A stretch of 64,000 nucleotides of DNA from Paenibacillus sp. FSL R7-0204 (GTDB lineage: Bacteria; Bacillota; Bacilli; Paenibacillales; Paenibacillaceae). The translations under genes were made by a program, and so were the position numbers. Location: assembly GCF_038002225.1 (NCBI RefSeq), contig NZ_JBBOCA010000001.1, forward strand, positions 2,294,001 to 2,358,000, given 5' to 3'. Shown here piece by piece: positions 43,448 to 52,470 of the stretch (positions are counted from its first letter, which is position 1; the number at the start of each line of letters is the position of its first letter). The notes beneath the pieces were generated by a model. That model was not told the DNA's origin, searched no databases, and saw only the letters and a list, made by a program, of their open reading frames with translations.

Positions 43448-44677
43448 TAAGCCTGTTGATTACCTATATTTTGGTGATAATGTCAGTAACATGAGCTAAA
43501 TAAATCTTCCACTCCACAGGTAGCTTTTGCAGCGTAAATAATCGATCAAACTCGGCGAACGTTAATCTAGCGCTAACATGCACAGTACTATTTCCCTGTT
43601 CAAACAGAAACTTTAGCAACACATACACCAATAAAGCCACGTATAGCTGCCCATATACTGCATTTTCTGTGGTTCCAAATAACTTGGGAATGTTTAAATG
43701 CTGCTTAATCCAACGAAAAAATACTTCAATCTGCCAACGTTTCTTATAGATGTCTGCTATGGCTTCGGGGGAGTGCCAGTGCAGATTTGTCGCAAGAATG
43801 ACGGGATTCCCTTTAGGATCTTTAAGAATCACCACCCGAAACTGATTCTTGCTGAGCGCCTTAACCTTTCCTAATTGGCACGTCAAATCCTGCTCGATAC
43901 TTCCCTCAAATGGGCGATTTCGCAGGCGCGGGACCGGATTCACGAGCGTGGTGTTATCCTTAAGCCGAATGACAAAATATTGCCGCTCTTTCTTCTCTTG
44001 ATAGCTGTCAAACAGCTTGTGCTTCCCGTAAGCGCGGTCTGCCACCAAAATATATTGGCTGTCGAGCAGGAAGGCGCAACTGTTTAAATCATGCTGTACA
44101 GCCGGGGTCTCCGTCACTTTGTGCAATTCATTCGAGTCCCCAAGTAATCCGACATGCAGCTTAACGCCTGCTTTTCTGCCTTTAATTTGTGCCCAAGGCA
44201 AGCGGCCTTGACCGACCGAAATGGTGGTTGAATCCACGATTAACAGTTCTTTCGGAATACCGAGTGACCGCTTGGCCTTCCGATTACAGAGCCCTATCAT
44301 GAGTTTCAATAGACGCTTAAATAAGGAGAAAGGAACCTCTTTAGCCTTTTTGGAAAGCGTCGAATAATTCACCGCACGTTGTCCCTGAAGGGACATCCGT
44401 TGCGCGCCGTCTCGGTACCCGTCCCACTGCTGAAACGCTGCTTCAGCTAGAAACAAAAACAAATCATACACGGTAAATTTACGCGCAACATCAATATAGT
44501 TTAATTCTTCCAGAATCGGACGTAGTTTTTCCTCGGGAATCACCAATTGCAGAATGTTTGAAATTGAAGTAGACTTTTTCATGAGGCCGCCTCGTTTCGG
44601 AAGGTTTGTAGGGGTACAAACACTTTATCGAAATGGCGGCCTTTTTGCTACCTTTTTTTGGGTAATCAACAGGCTTA
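43448..44677 (-). mobile_element. Complete IS4-family insertion sequence (1230 bp)
   Basis: The element is bounded by perfect 17-bp inverted repeats TAAGCCTGTTGATTACC (43448-43464) and its complement (44661-44677). It is flanked by identical 9-bp target duplications ACGTTTATC. A single transposase gene on the minus strand fills it. The intact ends, target copies and open frame indicate a recent and probably still mobile insertion. It landed in a repeat element, not in a gene. Confidence 0.95.
43464..44582 (-). CDS. IS4-family DDE transposase
   Basis: The 372-residue protein has an N-terminal DUF4372-like DNA-binding region (ILQLVIPEEKLRPILEELNY). The DDE catalytic core follows: first Asp in LLIVDSTTISVG, second Asp in ILVADRAYGKH, and the Y-R-E-K signature YKKRWQIEVFFRWIKQ with the catalytic Glu. 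It cuts and pastes the element through the 17-bp ends. The stop codon reaches into the left inverted repeat. It appears full length with no frameshift. Confidence 0.95.
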   Translation of the reverse strand: MKKSTSISNILQLVIPEEKLRPILEELNYIDVARKFTVYDLFLFLAEAAFQQWDGYRDGAQRMSLQGQRAVNYSTLSKKAKEVPFSLFKRLLKLMIGLCNRKAKRSLGIPKELLIVDSTTISVGQGRLPWAQIKGRKAGVKLHVGLLGDSNELHKVTETPAVQHDLNSCAFLLDSQYILVADRAYGKHKLFDSYQEKKERQYFVIRLKDNTTLVNPVPRLRNRPFEGSIEQDLTCQLGKVKALSKNQFRVVILKDPKGNPVILATNLHWHSPEAIADIYKKRWQIEVFFRWIKQHLNIPKLFGTTENAVYGQLYVALLVYVLLKFLFEQGNSTVHVSARLTFAEFDRLFTLQKLPVEWKIYLAHVTDIITKI

Positions 44678-44686
44678 ACGTTTATC
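44678..44686 (+). repeat. Target-site duplication, right copy (9 bp)
   Basis: ACGTTTATC follows the right inverted repeat and matches the left copy at 43439-43447 exactly. Confidence 0.9.
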
Positions 44687-44835
44687 CAACTAATTCTATA
44701 GTAGGCCGTGCAACCATCGCTGGGGTGGCGGCGCAGCTGGAAGTTGCTCGATGTTGCCGGGCTATGTCATGACTAGGGGAGAGCTTACGTAGCGGTTTGT
44801 TCTTTTGCAGTACTATTGCCTCCCGCTTAAACAGC

Positions 44836-44967
44836 GGAGAGGACGGAACGATTGTGGAAAAGCGATAGCGGTCGCCTTTGTGTCCGGATTTTCACCGCTA
44901 AGGTAAAAATACAATAAAATCCGGACACAACAGCGATTGTAACAACGTTCCGTTCGCGGAGCGTCCA
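44836..44967. repeat. Long imperfect inverted repeat (about 130 bp)
   Basis: An outer pair ACGGAACG (44843) / CGTTCCGT (44946) and a perfect inner pair GTGTCCGGATTTT (44880-44892) / AAAATCCGGACAC (44916-44928) nest around a 23-base loop. Further complementary blocks lie between them (AGCGAT / ATTGT type). The transcript would form a long hairpin. It lacks the 51-bp phase of the other repeats and no T-run follows. It fills most of the gene-free space between the IS and the 45126 operon. Confidence 0.75.
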
Positions 44968-45007
44968 CCCAAGTGCTACCGTAATGCTACGTCCAAAACT
45001 GTTGTGG

Positions 45008-45098
45008 TTATCATTTTGTTATCAATGCTTTGTATTTATCATGTAACTGTCATGTCCGGCTAGGTATGATTAATTTATAAACAAAGTAAACGGATACA
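45008..45098 (+). promoter_or_regulatory. Promoter of the 45126 transporter operon, sharing the xylanase activator site
   Basis: TTATCATTTTGTTATCAAT (45008-45026) is identical to the xylanase site at 38670 and ends 38 bases before the -10 TATGAT (45065), exactly as there. CCGGCTA precedes both -10 boxes. AGTAAACGGATACA (45085) matches the cre consensus with one mismatch. No good -35 is present, fitting activator dependence. Confidence 0.78.
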
Positions 45099-45125
45099 CG
45101 TTGACCAGCAAAGGGGAGCAGAAGC

Positions 45126-46094
45126 ATGAAAAACTTGGTTACGCCAGCCAGCGTAAAAGGCGAGAAACTGGATGTAAATGCGGGGAGTCCCCGGAAAAAA
45201 TCGAAATGGAAATCGACCATTAGTCTCGATCTGATGGTTCTGCCGGCATTGATCCTAACCGTGATCTTCGCCTACATTCCAATGACAGGACTTGCGATTG
45301 CCTTCAAGAATTACAAGCCGGGCTTAGGCTTTAACGCCTCCAAGTGGGTGGGGCTGGAGCATTTTGAATATCTGTTCAGTATTCCCGAGAACGTTCAGAT
45401 CATCTGGAACACACTGATTATTGCCGGTCTGAAAATGATCGCCAACCTGATCGTTCCCTTCTTATTCGCACTGCTGCTGAATGAGATCCGCAAGATGGCA
45501 TTCAAAAAAATGGTACAAACCATTGTCTATATGCCCCACTTCCTGTCATGGGTGATCCTGGGCGGTATTCTCTCCGACCTGCTGGCCAGAGACGGCGGCC
45601 TGATCAACCAGGTACTGGTCAGTGTATTCGGCATCCAGCCGATTTTCTTCCTGGGTGACGGGAACTGGTTCCGGTTTGTCGTAGTAGTGAGTGATGTCTG
45701 GAAAGAGTTCGGCTTCAACACCATCGTCTTCCTGGCCTCCCTGGCGGGAATTAACCCGGCACTCTATGAAGCTGCTGAGGTAGACGGAGCAGGACGCTGG
45801 CAGCAGACCTGGTCAATTACGATGCCGGCCATGCTGCCGATTACCATCGTGGTAGGAACACTGGCGCTGGGTAACGTGCTTAACGGAGGCTTCGACCAGA
45901 TCTTCAACCTGTATAACGCGCTTGTCTTCGATAAAGGGGACATCATCGATACATTTGTCTACAGACTAGGAATTGTTGACGGTAAGTTCAGCTTCTCCAC
46001 AGCGGTCGGATTGTTCAAATCCGTTGTCAGCTTTGTCTTGATCGTAACAGCTTACCGCCTTTCGTATAAATTTGCTAACTACCGTATTTTCTAG
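45126..46094 (+). CDS. Sugar ABC transporter permease, LplB type (probable xylo-oligosaccharide importer)
   Basis: A 322-residue six-span permease with coupling loop EAAEVDGAGRWQQTWSITMP and the ending YRLSYKFANYRIF. AAGGGGAG precedes the ATG. It begins an operon of permease, permease, binding protein, histidine kinase and response regulator. The promoter shares a 19-bp element with the cell-surface xylanase, so import of xylan fragments released by that enzyme is inferred. Confidence 0.92.
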   Translation: MKNLVTPASVKGEKLDVNAGSPRKKSKWKSTISLDLMVLPALILTVIFAYIPMTGLAIAFKNYKPGLGFNASKWVGLEHFEYLFSIPENVQIIWNTLIIAGLKMIANLIVPFLFALLLNEIRKMAFKKMVQTIVYMPHFLSWVILGGILSDLLARDGGLINQVLVSVFGIQPIFFLGDGNWFRFVVVVSDVWKEFGFNTIVFLASLAGINPALYEAAEVDGAGRWQQTWSITMPAMLPITIVVGTLALGNVLNGGFDQIFNLYNALVFDKGDIIDTFVYRLGIVDGKFSFSTAVGLFKSVVSFVLIVTAYRLSYKFANYRIF

Positions 46095-46112
46095 AATGGA
46101 GGCCAATCTGGC

Positions 46113-46991
46113 ATGTATCATAAAACAAAACCTTACCGCATCTTCACGGTGTTCAACTATATCCTGATGATCGCAGTTTCAATCATGTGTGTTGTTCCGC
46201 TGATTCACGTCCTTGCTGTATCGTTCAGCGGGAAATCGGCAGCCAATGCCAATCTGGTGGGTCTGTGGCCAGTAGATTTCACAGTGGATGCCTACACCAA
46301 GACCGTAGCCAACGAGAATTTCACCCGGTCCATCTGGGTGACGCTGCAGCGCACGGTGCTGGGTACTGCTTTTAGCATGGGGATCGTCATACTGGCTGCC
46401 TATGCACTGTCCAAAGAGAACGCCCGGTTCAGACGCCGGAACATGTATATCTGGCTGCTGGTCTTCACCATGCTGTTCAGCGGCGGTCTAGTACCGATGT
46501 ACATTCTGATTCAGAAGCTGCACCTGATGAATTCCCTATGGGTACTGATTCTGCCGGGTGCCGTCTCGGTCTGGAATATCATTCTGCTGCTTAACTTCTT
46601 CCGGGCCGTGCCCAAAGAAATGGAAGAAGCCGCCTTCATCGACGGCGCAGGTCATTTCAGAACACTGTTCAGCGTGTATCTCCCGGTATCCATGCCGGCT
46701 ATTGCTACACTGTCGCTGTTCACGATCGTCGGGCACTGGAACTCCTGGTTCGACGGCCTGCTGTATATGACGGATCACCGCAACTATCCGCTGGCGACCT
46801 TCCTGCAGTCGGTCATTGTCCAGCAGGACTTCAGTAAGGTGACCGTACGGCCGGAGGATCTGGAGAATATCTCGCAAAGAACAGTCAAAGCCGCTCAGAT
46901 CTTCATCGGAATGGCGCCGATCCTCATCGTGTATCCATTCCTGCAGCGTTTCTTCGTGAAGGGAATTGTCCTCGGGGCGGTTAAGGAATAG
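46113..46991 (+). CDS. Sugar ABC transporter permease, YtcP type
   Basis: The 292-residue six-span partner permease has the coupling loop EEAAFIDGAGHFRTLFSVYL and ends FFVKGIVLGAVKE. It starts 18 bases after the LplB-type gene with TGGAGG ahead of the ATG. The binding-protein gene follows after 102 bases that include a second AAGGAGG-like site without an open frame. Confidence 0.92.
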   Translation: MYHKTKPYRIFTVFNYILMIAVSIMCVVPLIHVLAVSFSGKSAANANLVGLWPVDFTVDAYTKTVANENFTRSIWVTLQRTVLGTAFSMGIVILAAYALSKENARFRRRNMYIWLLVFTMLFSGGLVPMYILIQKLHLMNSLWVLILPGAVSVWNIILLLNFFRAVPKEMEEAAFIDGAGHFRTLFSVYLPVSMPAIATLSLFTIVGHWNSWFDGLLYMTDHRNYPLATFLQSVIVQQDFSKVTVRPEDLENISQRTVKAAQIFIGMAPILIVYPFLQRFFVKGIVLGAVKE

Positions 46992-47093
46992 CCGTCCTTC
47001 CATTAAAGGAGGTGATGCACGCGCTGGAAGCTAAAAAAGATTGACTCAAATAATTAATATGATTAAATTTTAATTAAAGGGGTGCAAGATTAA

Positions 47094-48800
47094 ATGATAA
47101 AGAAAATGAAATTCTCTGCGGCGGCCGTGTTATCCACAGTCATGCTGGGCAGCTTGCTGGCCGGATGCGGCGGCAATGCTGACAACAAGAAGGCAGAAGG
47201 GGACAACAAGCCGGCGGCAAGCGAAGACGCGATGTATTCGGCTCCCTTTGAGAATGGTAAATATACAGAGCCGGTAACCATTTCAACCGTATTTCCCATC
47301 GCCAGCAGCCTGAAATTCAAGAATGGCGAGAACATTGAGAATAACGTGCACACCAAATGGGCCAAGGATACGCTGGGTATTGACATCAAGTATCTCTGGA
47401 CCGTAAGTGACCAGAACAACGCCTATGAAACCAAGCTGCGCCTGATGCTGACCTCAGGTGAGAAAATGCCGGACATCATCTCGTTCCGTGGAAGCCCTTC
47501 CTTGATCTCCGATCTGATTGACAGCGGCCAGTTCACCGATGCAGGCGAATTGTTCGACAAATATGCTTCCGATATCTACAAAAAAGCGATGGCCGAAGAG
47601 CCAACCGTATGGAATCCCTACATGAGAGACGGCAAGCGGATGGGTATCCCGATTCTGGAAAACGCTTATAATAATGATCCGGTTATGTATATCCGTGAGG
47701 ATTGGCTGAAGAAGCTGAACCTTAAGGCTCCGACGAATCTGGCTGAGCTGGAAACCGTGCTGGATGCATTCACGAACCAGGACCCTGACGGCAACGGCAA
47801 GAAGGATACAACAGGACTGGCTGTAGGCTTCAAAAACAATCTGAACACATGGATGTCGGAAGCCGGATGGGTCTTCGGGATGTTCGGCGCGATGCCGAAC
47901 CAGTGGAACAAGACAGCGGACAACCAGCTCGCTTACGGTTCTGTTCAGCCGGAGATGAAGGAAGGTCTGGCAACGATGCAGAAATGGATGAAGGCAGGCT
48001 ATATCTCCTCCGAATCCGGTCTGTATGATGAGAACAAAGCAACAGAAGCTTTTACAGCAGGCAAAGCCGGTATCATTGTCGGCCCTTACTGGATGACAGG
48101 CTGGCCGCTGCCGGATCTGCAGAAGAACGTTCCAGGTGCGGTGCATAAGGCTTATCCGCTTCCGGCAGGCCCGGACGGCAAGGTAGGCAGACACGGCACG
48201 AAGATCGCCTCCGGTGCGGTATTGATCAACAAGGACATGGAGCATAAAGACGCATTCTTCGTCTACCAGAACTATCTGTTTGATAACTGGGCTAACCCGG
48301 ACAGCACAACCTTCGTGAACGGCTTCGCCAAAGGCTATGACTATGATATCGCTGAAGACGGAACCGTCCTGAAAGAGCAGGATACGGATAAGATTCCAGG
48401 CGGCTGGGTGGATGCGATCCGTTATACCCTGACTTACGATGGAGCCATTATTCCTAACCTGATGATGAATACACTGGCCAAGCTGGCCGGCGGTGCTGAG
48501 CCTGCTAACCAGTATGAGAAGAATCTGTCCGAGCGTATTCCTGAGCAGATCCTGGCAGCCAAGATCATCGTCGACCAGAAGGACAGTGTAATGCCTGAGA
48601 TGTTCACAGGTACACCTACTGAAACTCAGCTCGCCCGCGGAGATATGCTGGAGAAGCTGGAGAAGGAAATTCTGAACAAAATTATTTATGATAAAGCGCC
48701 GGTAGACGAATTTGATACCTTTGTAGAGAAATGGAAAACTACAGGCGGCGACAAAGTGACCACAGAGGTCAATGAATGGTATCAATCTCTGCAGAAATAA
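47094..48800 (+). CDS. Sugar-binding lipoprotein, large LipO type
   Basis: The 568-residue precursor has a type II signal peptide ending in LLAGC (Cys about 24) and a Lys/Glu/Asp-rich tether. The two-lobe fold shows LRLMLTSGEKMPDIISFRGS, VMYIREDWLKKLNLKAPTNL and the Ca-loop-like DPDGNGKKDTTG. It is anchored on the outer face of the membrane and feeds the two permeases. AAAGGGGTG precedes the ATG. Because the two-component genes follow, it may also pass the ligand-bound signal to the kinase; that is inference. Confidence 0.92.
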   Translation: MIKKMKFSAAAVLSTVMLGSLLAGCGGNADNKKAEGDNKPAASEDAMYSAPFENGKYTEPVTISTVFPIASSLKFKNGENIENNVHTKWAKDTLGIDIKYLWTVSDQNNAYETKLRLMLTSGEKMPDIISFRGSPSLISDLIDSGQFTDAGELFDKYASDIYKKAMAEEPTVWNPYMRDGKRMGIPILENAYNNDPVMYIREDWLKKLNLKAPTNLAELETVLDAFTNQDPDGNGKKDTTGLAVGFKNNLNTWMSEAGWVFGMFGAMPNQWNKTADNQLAYGSVQPEMKEGLATMQKWMKAGYISSESGLYDENKATEAFTAGKAGIIVGPYWMTGWPLPDLQKNVPGAVHKAYPLPAGPDGKVGRHGTKIASGAVLINKDMEHKDAFFVYQNYLFDNWANPDSTTFVNGFAKGYDYDIAEDGTVLKEQDTDKIPGGWVDAIRYTLTYDGAIIPNLMMNTLAKLAGGAEPANQYEKNLSERIPEQILAAKIIVDQKDSVMPEMFTGTPTETQLARGDMLEKLEKEILNKIIYDKAPVDEFDTFVEKWKTTGGDKVTTEVNEWYQSLQK

Positions 48801-48811
48801 AGATATAAAGA

Positions 48812-48838
48812 ATAAGGGCGGCCCCCAGGCCGTCCTTT
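48812..48838 (+). promoter_or_regulatory. Intercistronic hairpin between binding protein and kinase genes
   Basis: Stem AAGGGCGGCC / GGCCGTCCTT around CCCA with only short T runs after it. Such hairpins commonly keep the binding-protein transcript abundant and the downstream regulator low through partial termination or mRNA protection. Confidence 0.5.
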
Positions 48839-48856
48839 CATTTGGAGGAGGGCAAT

Positions 48857-50569
48857 GTGAAATATCGTCTGTCGATCTTTCAGTGGCTGTCGTTTGTCCT
48901 GATGCTGATGCTGCTGATCATTGTAGGTGCGTTTTGGCTCATCTACCGGCTGAACGTGAAGGACATTCAGAATGAGCTGAGAAAAAATAAAATGTACGAG
49001 GTTGAATTCATGACCTCCCAGCTATCCACGCAATTTGAACAGGTGCTGACAAATACCATTACTTTGTCACAGGACCAGTCTGTGCGTGGATATCCTTATA
49101 TTCTGAAGTTCGGGGATCAATATTCCAAATATGAGATGAAGCTGACCATCATCGATAAGCTGGCCCTGAACACGGCCTCCACCTCCTGGAAGAATACAGT
49201 GATTCTGTACTATGAGGATGAGAAAGAGACGGTATCCTCAGATTCCTCCTTCTCCTTCAGCACCTTCAGCCCCCCGGAGCAGGCGCGGAACCGCTGGGTG
49301 CTGCACATGGATAAGGAAGGCAAGGGATATTACTCCAACATCATGCGCAGTCATATCAGCTCGCTGTTAATTGAAGTCAGGATTTCTCTGGATAATCTGG
49401 TGAAAATGATGGAGCAGTATGTCTCCGGTATGCCGCTGCTATACGATGCCTCTGAGCGGGTCTTTATTCAGCCGGGGGCGGCGTTTCCGCAGGAGCTGTT
49501 AGAGTCGATCAGTCCTGGGATTAGCGGGAACAGGGGAACCATCTCCGCTACAGAGAACCGTACAGAGTACCTGATTAACTATATGAAGTCGGACATGCTG
49601 GATTTGTATTTCATAGACGCCTATCCCAAGCGCCAGTATATCGAGCCGATTAACCGCAATAACCGGCTGTTCCTCTATGCGGTACTGGTAGTGCTGGTTG
49701 GTATTATGTTCTACACGCTGCTGCTCCGCAAGCAGGTTCAGAAGCCTGTTATCATGCTGCGGAAGGCGATTGACCGGTTCGACCGGGGCGACTTTTCCAG
49801 CCGTGCCGTCGATCTGCAGGTCAATGAGTTCAAGGTGCTCGGCAATTCCTTTAACCGGATGGCGGAGAATACACAGACACTGATCGAGCAGGTCCTGCTG
49901 GGCGAGCTTGAAGTGAAGGAAGCGAAGCTGAAGCAGTATCAGGCGCAGATTAATCCGCATTTTCTCTATAACTGCCTGAATTTCATTCAGAGCAAAGCAA
50001 GCATTGAGGATTATCATGCGGTTACCACGATGACGCTGCATCTGGCCTCCTACTGCCGGTACATTCATAAGATTGAACAGCTTGATTCGACGCTTCAGGA
50101 TGAACTGGATTTCGTCGAGCATTACTTGCATATGGTCCATCTGCGCAAAAAAGAGATCACCTTCGAGTTCAGCGTTACGGCGGAGGCGGGCAGATACCGT
50201 CTGCCAAGGATGATTCTGCAGCCGCTTGTGGAGAACTGCATTAAGCATGGCATTGAACCGGGCCTGAGGCCCGGCATCATCTCGGTTGCCGCCGAGGAAG
50301 ATGATTCGTATCTTCTGATTACCGTGAAGGATAACGGAATCGGCATGACGGAGGAACGGCTCGGTGCGGTCCGCCGCCATATCGAGGATAATATTATTAG
50401 CAATGAACAGCTCGGAACGGGGCTAAGGAATGTGAATCAGCGGCTGCGATTGTATTTTGGCAAAGACTCCGGGTTATCCGTAGACTCCGTGCTGTCCGAA
50501 GGCACCTGTTACCGGATTCGGATTGAAAAGGAGGGAGAAGCTCATTCTGCAAATTCTGCTGGTAGATGA
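48857..50569 (+). CDS. YesM-type sensor histidine kinase
   Basis: A 570-residue membrane kinase. Span 1 about 11-33, extracellular sensor (about 34-270), span 2 about 275-295 (LFLYAVLVVLVGIMFYTLLL), HAMP (about 298-350), and the His-kinase domain with phosphoacceptor His about 368 in QINPHFLYNCLNFI. The ATPase domain has the N-box VENCIKHGIEPG and the glycine motif DNGIGM. GTG at 48857 is chosen for the GGAGGAGG site 5 bases upstream. It overlaps the response regulator gene. It should sense a wall-side sugar or the loaded binding protein and phosphorylate the partner regulator. Confidence 0.9.
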   Translation: MKYRLSIFQWLSFVLMLMLLIIVGAFWLIYRLNVKDIQNELRKNKMYEVEFMTSQLSTQFEQVLTNTITLSQDQSVRGYPYILKFGDQYSKYEMKLTIIDKLALNTASTSWKNTVILYYEDEKETVSSDSSFSFSTFSPPEQARNRWVLHMDKEGKGYYSNIMRSHISSLLIEVRISLDNLVKMMEQYVSGMPLLYDASERVFIQPGAAFPQELLESISPGISGNRGTISATENRTEYLINYMKSDMLDLYFIDAYPKRQYIEPINRNNRLFLYAVLVVLVGIMFYTLLLRKQVQKPVIMLRKAIDRFDRGDFSSRAVDLQVNEFKVLGNSFNRMAENTQTLIEQVLLGELEVKEAKLKQYQAQINPHFLYNCLNFIQSKASIEDYHAVTTMTLHLASYCRYIHKIEQLDSTLQDELDFVEHYLHMVHLRKKEITFEFSVTAEAGRYRLPRMILQPLVENCIKHGIEPGLRPGIISVAAEEDDSYLLITVKDNGIGMTEERLGAVRRHIEDNIISNEQLGTGLRNVNQRLRLYFGKDSGLSVDSVLSEGTCYRIRIEKEGEAHSANSAGR

Positions 50570-52151
50570 TGAACAATATGTCGTAGATGATCTGGAGCTT
50601 GCTTTTCCATGGCAGGACTTCGGGATTGAAAAAGTATACAAAGCCTACTCCGGCGCTCAGGCGTTGCAGATGATCGGGCAATACCCGGTTGATATAGTCA
50701 TTACGGATATCGCCATGCCCGGGATGAGCGGGCTGGAGCTGGTGAAGCAGGTGCGGAAGACCCACCGGAGAATCAAGTGTATTCTGCTAACCGGCTACGC
50801 CGAGTTCGAATATGCCAGGGAAGCCCTTCAGTATGGGGTGGCAGAGTATCTTGTTAAGCCGCTGGATCACCAGAAGCTTCGTGCTGCTCTGGAGAGCACG
50901 ATTAAGACGATTAAGAAGGAAATCGACCGGACGGCATCTTATGAGCAGGCGATGCTGGCCTTCCGGGAGCATCTCCCGGCGCTGAAGGATAAGCTGCTGG
51001 CCGAGCTGATTCAGGGCAAATCCTATCCGCAGGAACGGCTGAAGGACAAGCTTAGCGGATATCAGATTGATTTTCAGCTGAACGACCGGGTCTTCCTGAT
51101 TCTGATCCGTCTGGAGGAGCATTTCACGAACTTCGGGCCGGACAGCCAATTGCTCTTTGAATACGCGGTGACGAACATTGCCTGCGAGCTGCTGGGCCCG
51201 GGCTTCGAGCTGTGGCATGGCCGGGATGCTTACGAGAACCTGGTGTTTATTGTGAAGAGCAGTGAAGCGGGGGCGGTTGACCCGGACAAGATTCTCAAGC
51301 AGCTAACCCATAATACCCATCAGCTGCACAGCAGTGTGAATGAATATCTGAATGGCGGAATCTCGGTTATTCTGTCCTACCCGGGGGAATTCCCGCTGGA
51401 TATCCGCGCCATGTATGAGGATTCCCAGTCGGCGTTAAGACAGCAAGTGGGCAATGACCAGGGCTATTTCATCTCCTTGACGGACAAGCAGAAGAGCTCG
51501 CCGGTCCAGCCGCTCAAGGACTTATATGCTTCTCCGACACTGATGCATCTGCTGGAGACCGGCCAGTGGCAGGGGTATAAGGAACGGCTGCAGCAGCTGA
51601 GAGAATTCAGCAACAACCTGCCGTCGTATAACGAAGAATATATTGAGGAGATCCGTACTATGATTCTCGGCTCCTTTCACTATATTGCCCATAAGAATCA
51701 TAGCCTGCTCTCCGATCTGGTCGGGCGGGAGCTGCTGGATAAGACCCTCTTCCGTTCCGTGTCCCAACTGGTCAGCTGGGGTGAGGCGCTGGTGGATACC
51801 CTGCAGGGCAAGCTCGAACGGGATACACAGAATAACCGGATGGGCATCGTCAAGGAGATGCAGAGCTGTATCGCGTCTAATCTGGCAGAGGCCAGCCAGC
51901 AATTCGTTGCGGACGCGGTCTCGCTTCATCCGGCATATGTCTCCAGACTGTTCAAGCAGGTCAGCGGGATCAGTATAAGCGAGTATATCCTGAATAGGAA
52001 GATGGAGCAGGCCGTAGCAAGCCTCCGCAACTCCGAGCTGAAGATCTATGAGATCTCTGAGCAGCTCGGCTACGCCAACAGCCAATATTTCATCAAAGTG
52101 TTCAAGGAGCAGTTCGGCATGACGCCGCAGGATTACCGGGGGAAGCTGTGA
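50544..52151 (+). CDS. YesN-type response regulator with AraC DNA-binding domain, apparent ATT start
   Basis: The receiver domain (about 1-120) starts LQILLVDDEQYVVDDLELAF with phosphoacceptor Asp about 55 in IVITDIAMPG and Lys in YLVKPLD. A variable middle region precedes an AraC double helix-turn-helix (about 435-530: VADAVSLHPAYVSRLFKQVS, EISEQLGYANSQYFIKVFKE). The start is odd. The normal N-terminus of the family falls at ATT (50544) with AAGGAGGG ending 8 bases before it, and no ATG, GTG or TTG fits. TTG at 50523 lies before that ribosome site and lacks its own. It overlaps the kinase gene by 26 bases. It probably binds the TTATCA direct repeats at 38670 and 45008. Confidence 0.88.
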   Translation: MLQILLVDDEQYVVDDLELAFPWQDFGIEKVYKAYSGAQALQMIGQYPVDIVITDIAMPGMSGLELVKQVRKTHRRIKCILLTGYAEFEYAREALQYGVAEYLVKPLDHQKLRAALESTIKTIKKEIDRTASYEQAMLAFREHLPALKDKLLAELIQGKSYPQERLKDKLSGYQIDFQLNDRVFLILIRLEEHFTNFGPDSQLLFEYAVTNIACELLGPGFELWHGRDAYENLVFIVKSSEAGAVDPDKILKQLTHNTHQLHSSVNEYLNGGISVILSYPGEFPLDIRAMYEDSQSALRQQVGNDQGYFISLTDKQKSSPVQPLKDLYASPTLMHLLETGQWQGYKERLQQLREFSNNLPSYNEEYIEEIRTMILGSFHYIAHKNHSLLSDLVGRELLDKTLFRSVSQLVSWGEALVDTLQGKLERDTQNNRMGIVKEMQSCIASNLAEASQQFVADAVSLHPAYVSRLFKQVSGISISEYILNRKMEQAVASLRNSELKIYEISEQLGYANSQYFIKVFKEQFGMTPQDYRGKL

Positions 52152-52470
52152 GGTATGCTATTCTATAGAGCCGTGAGCAGAAGGGGCTCACGCTCTAGCA
52201 ATCACTTATTAGCTAAATTAATAGGAAGAGAGTAAAACGAAGATATATTGACTTGGAGTCTAATTTCTTCTAAAAATGTAAATATTAAAAATTAAAAGTG
52301 ATATTTTGGAATACGGAATGGGTAATTAGGATTATAGAGAATAAAATAATATGGAGGTGCAGTGGGGCAATTCATTGCAGGATATCCAAAATAGGCTTTT
52401 GTGGCATGCCTACCGATGATATCTTGAAATTCTCTAATTACATTTACAAGTATAATAAGGAGAGTTGACT
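52152..52470 (+). other. AT-rich gene-free stretch after the response regulator
   Basis: It begins with a perfect-looking stem CGTGAGC / GCTCACG (52171-52192, extended by AGAG / CTCT) without a T-run, which may end the operon weakly. The rest is AT-rich with only very short frames. TATAAT at 52451 is too close to the ribosome site at 52458 to be the promoter of the next gene. No other feature is supported. Confidence 0.5.

Noticed and set aside
43448..44677. IS element as a composite transposon boundary
   Set aside because: Only one copy is present in the window and its target duplications match each other, so it is a simple insertion.
52354..52420. Short frame after GGAGGTG in the gap ahead of the 52471 gene
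   Set aside because: The possible peptides are 10-22 residues with no recognisable features and were not conserved in any way I could judge.
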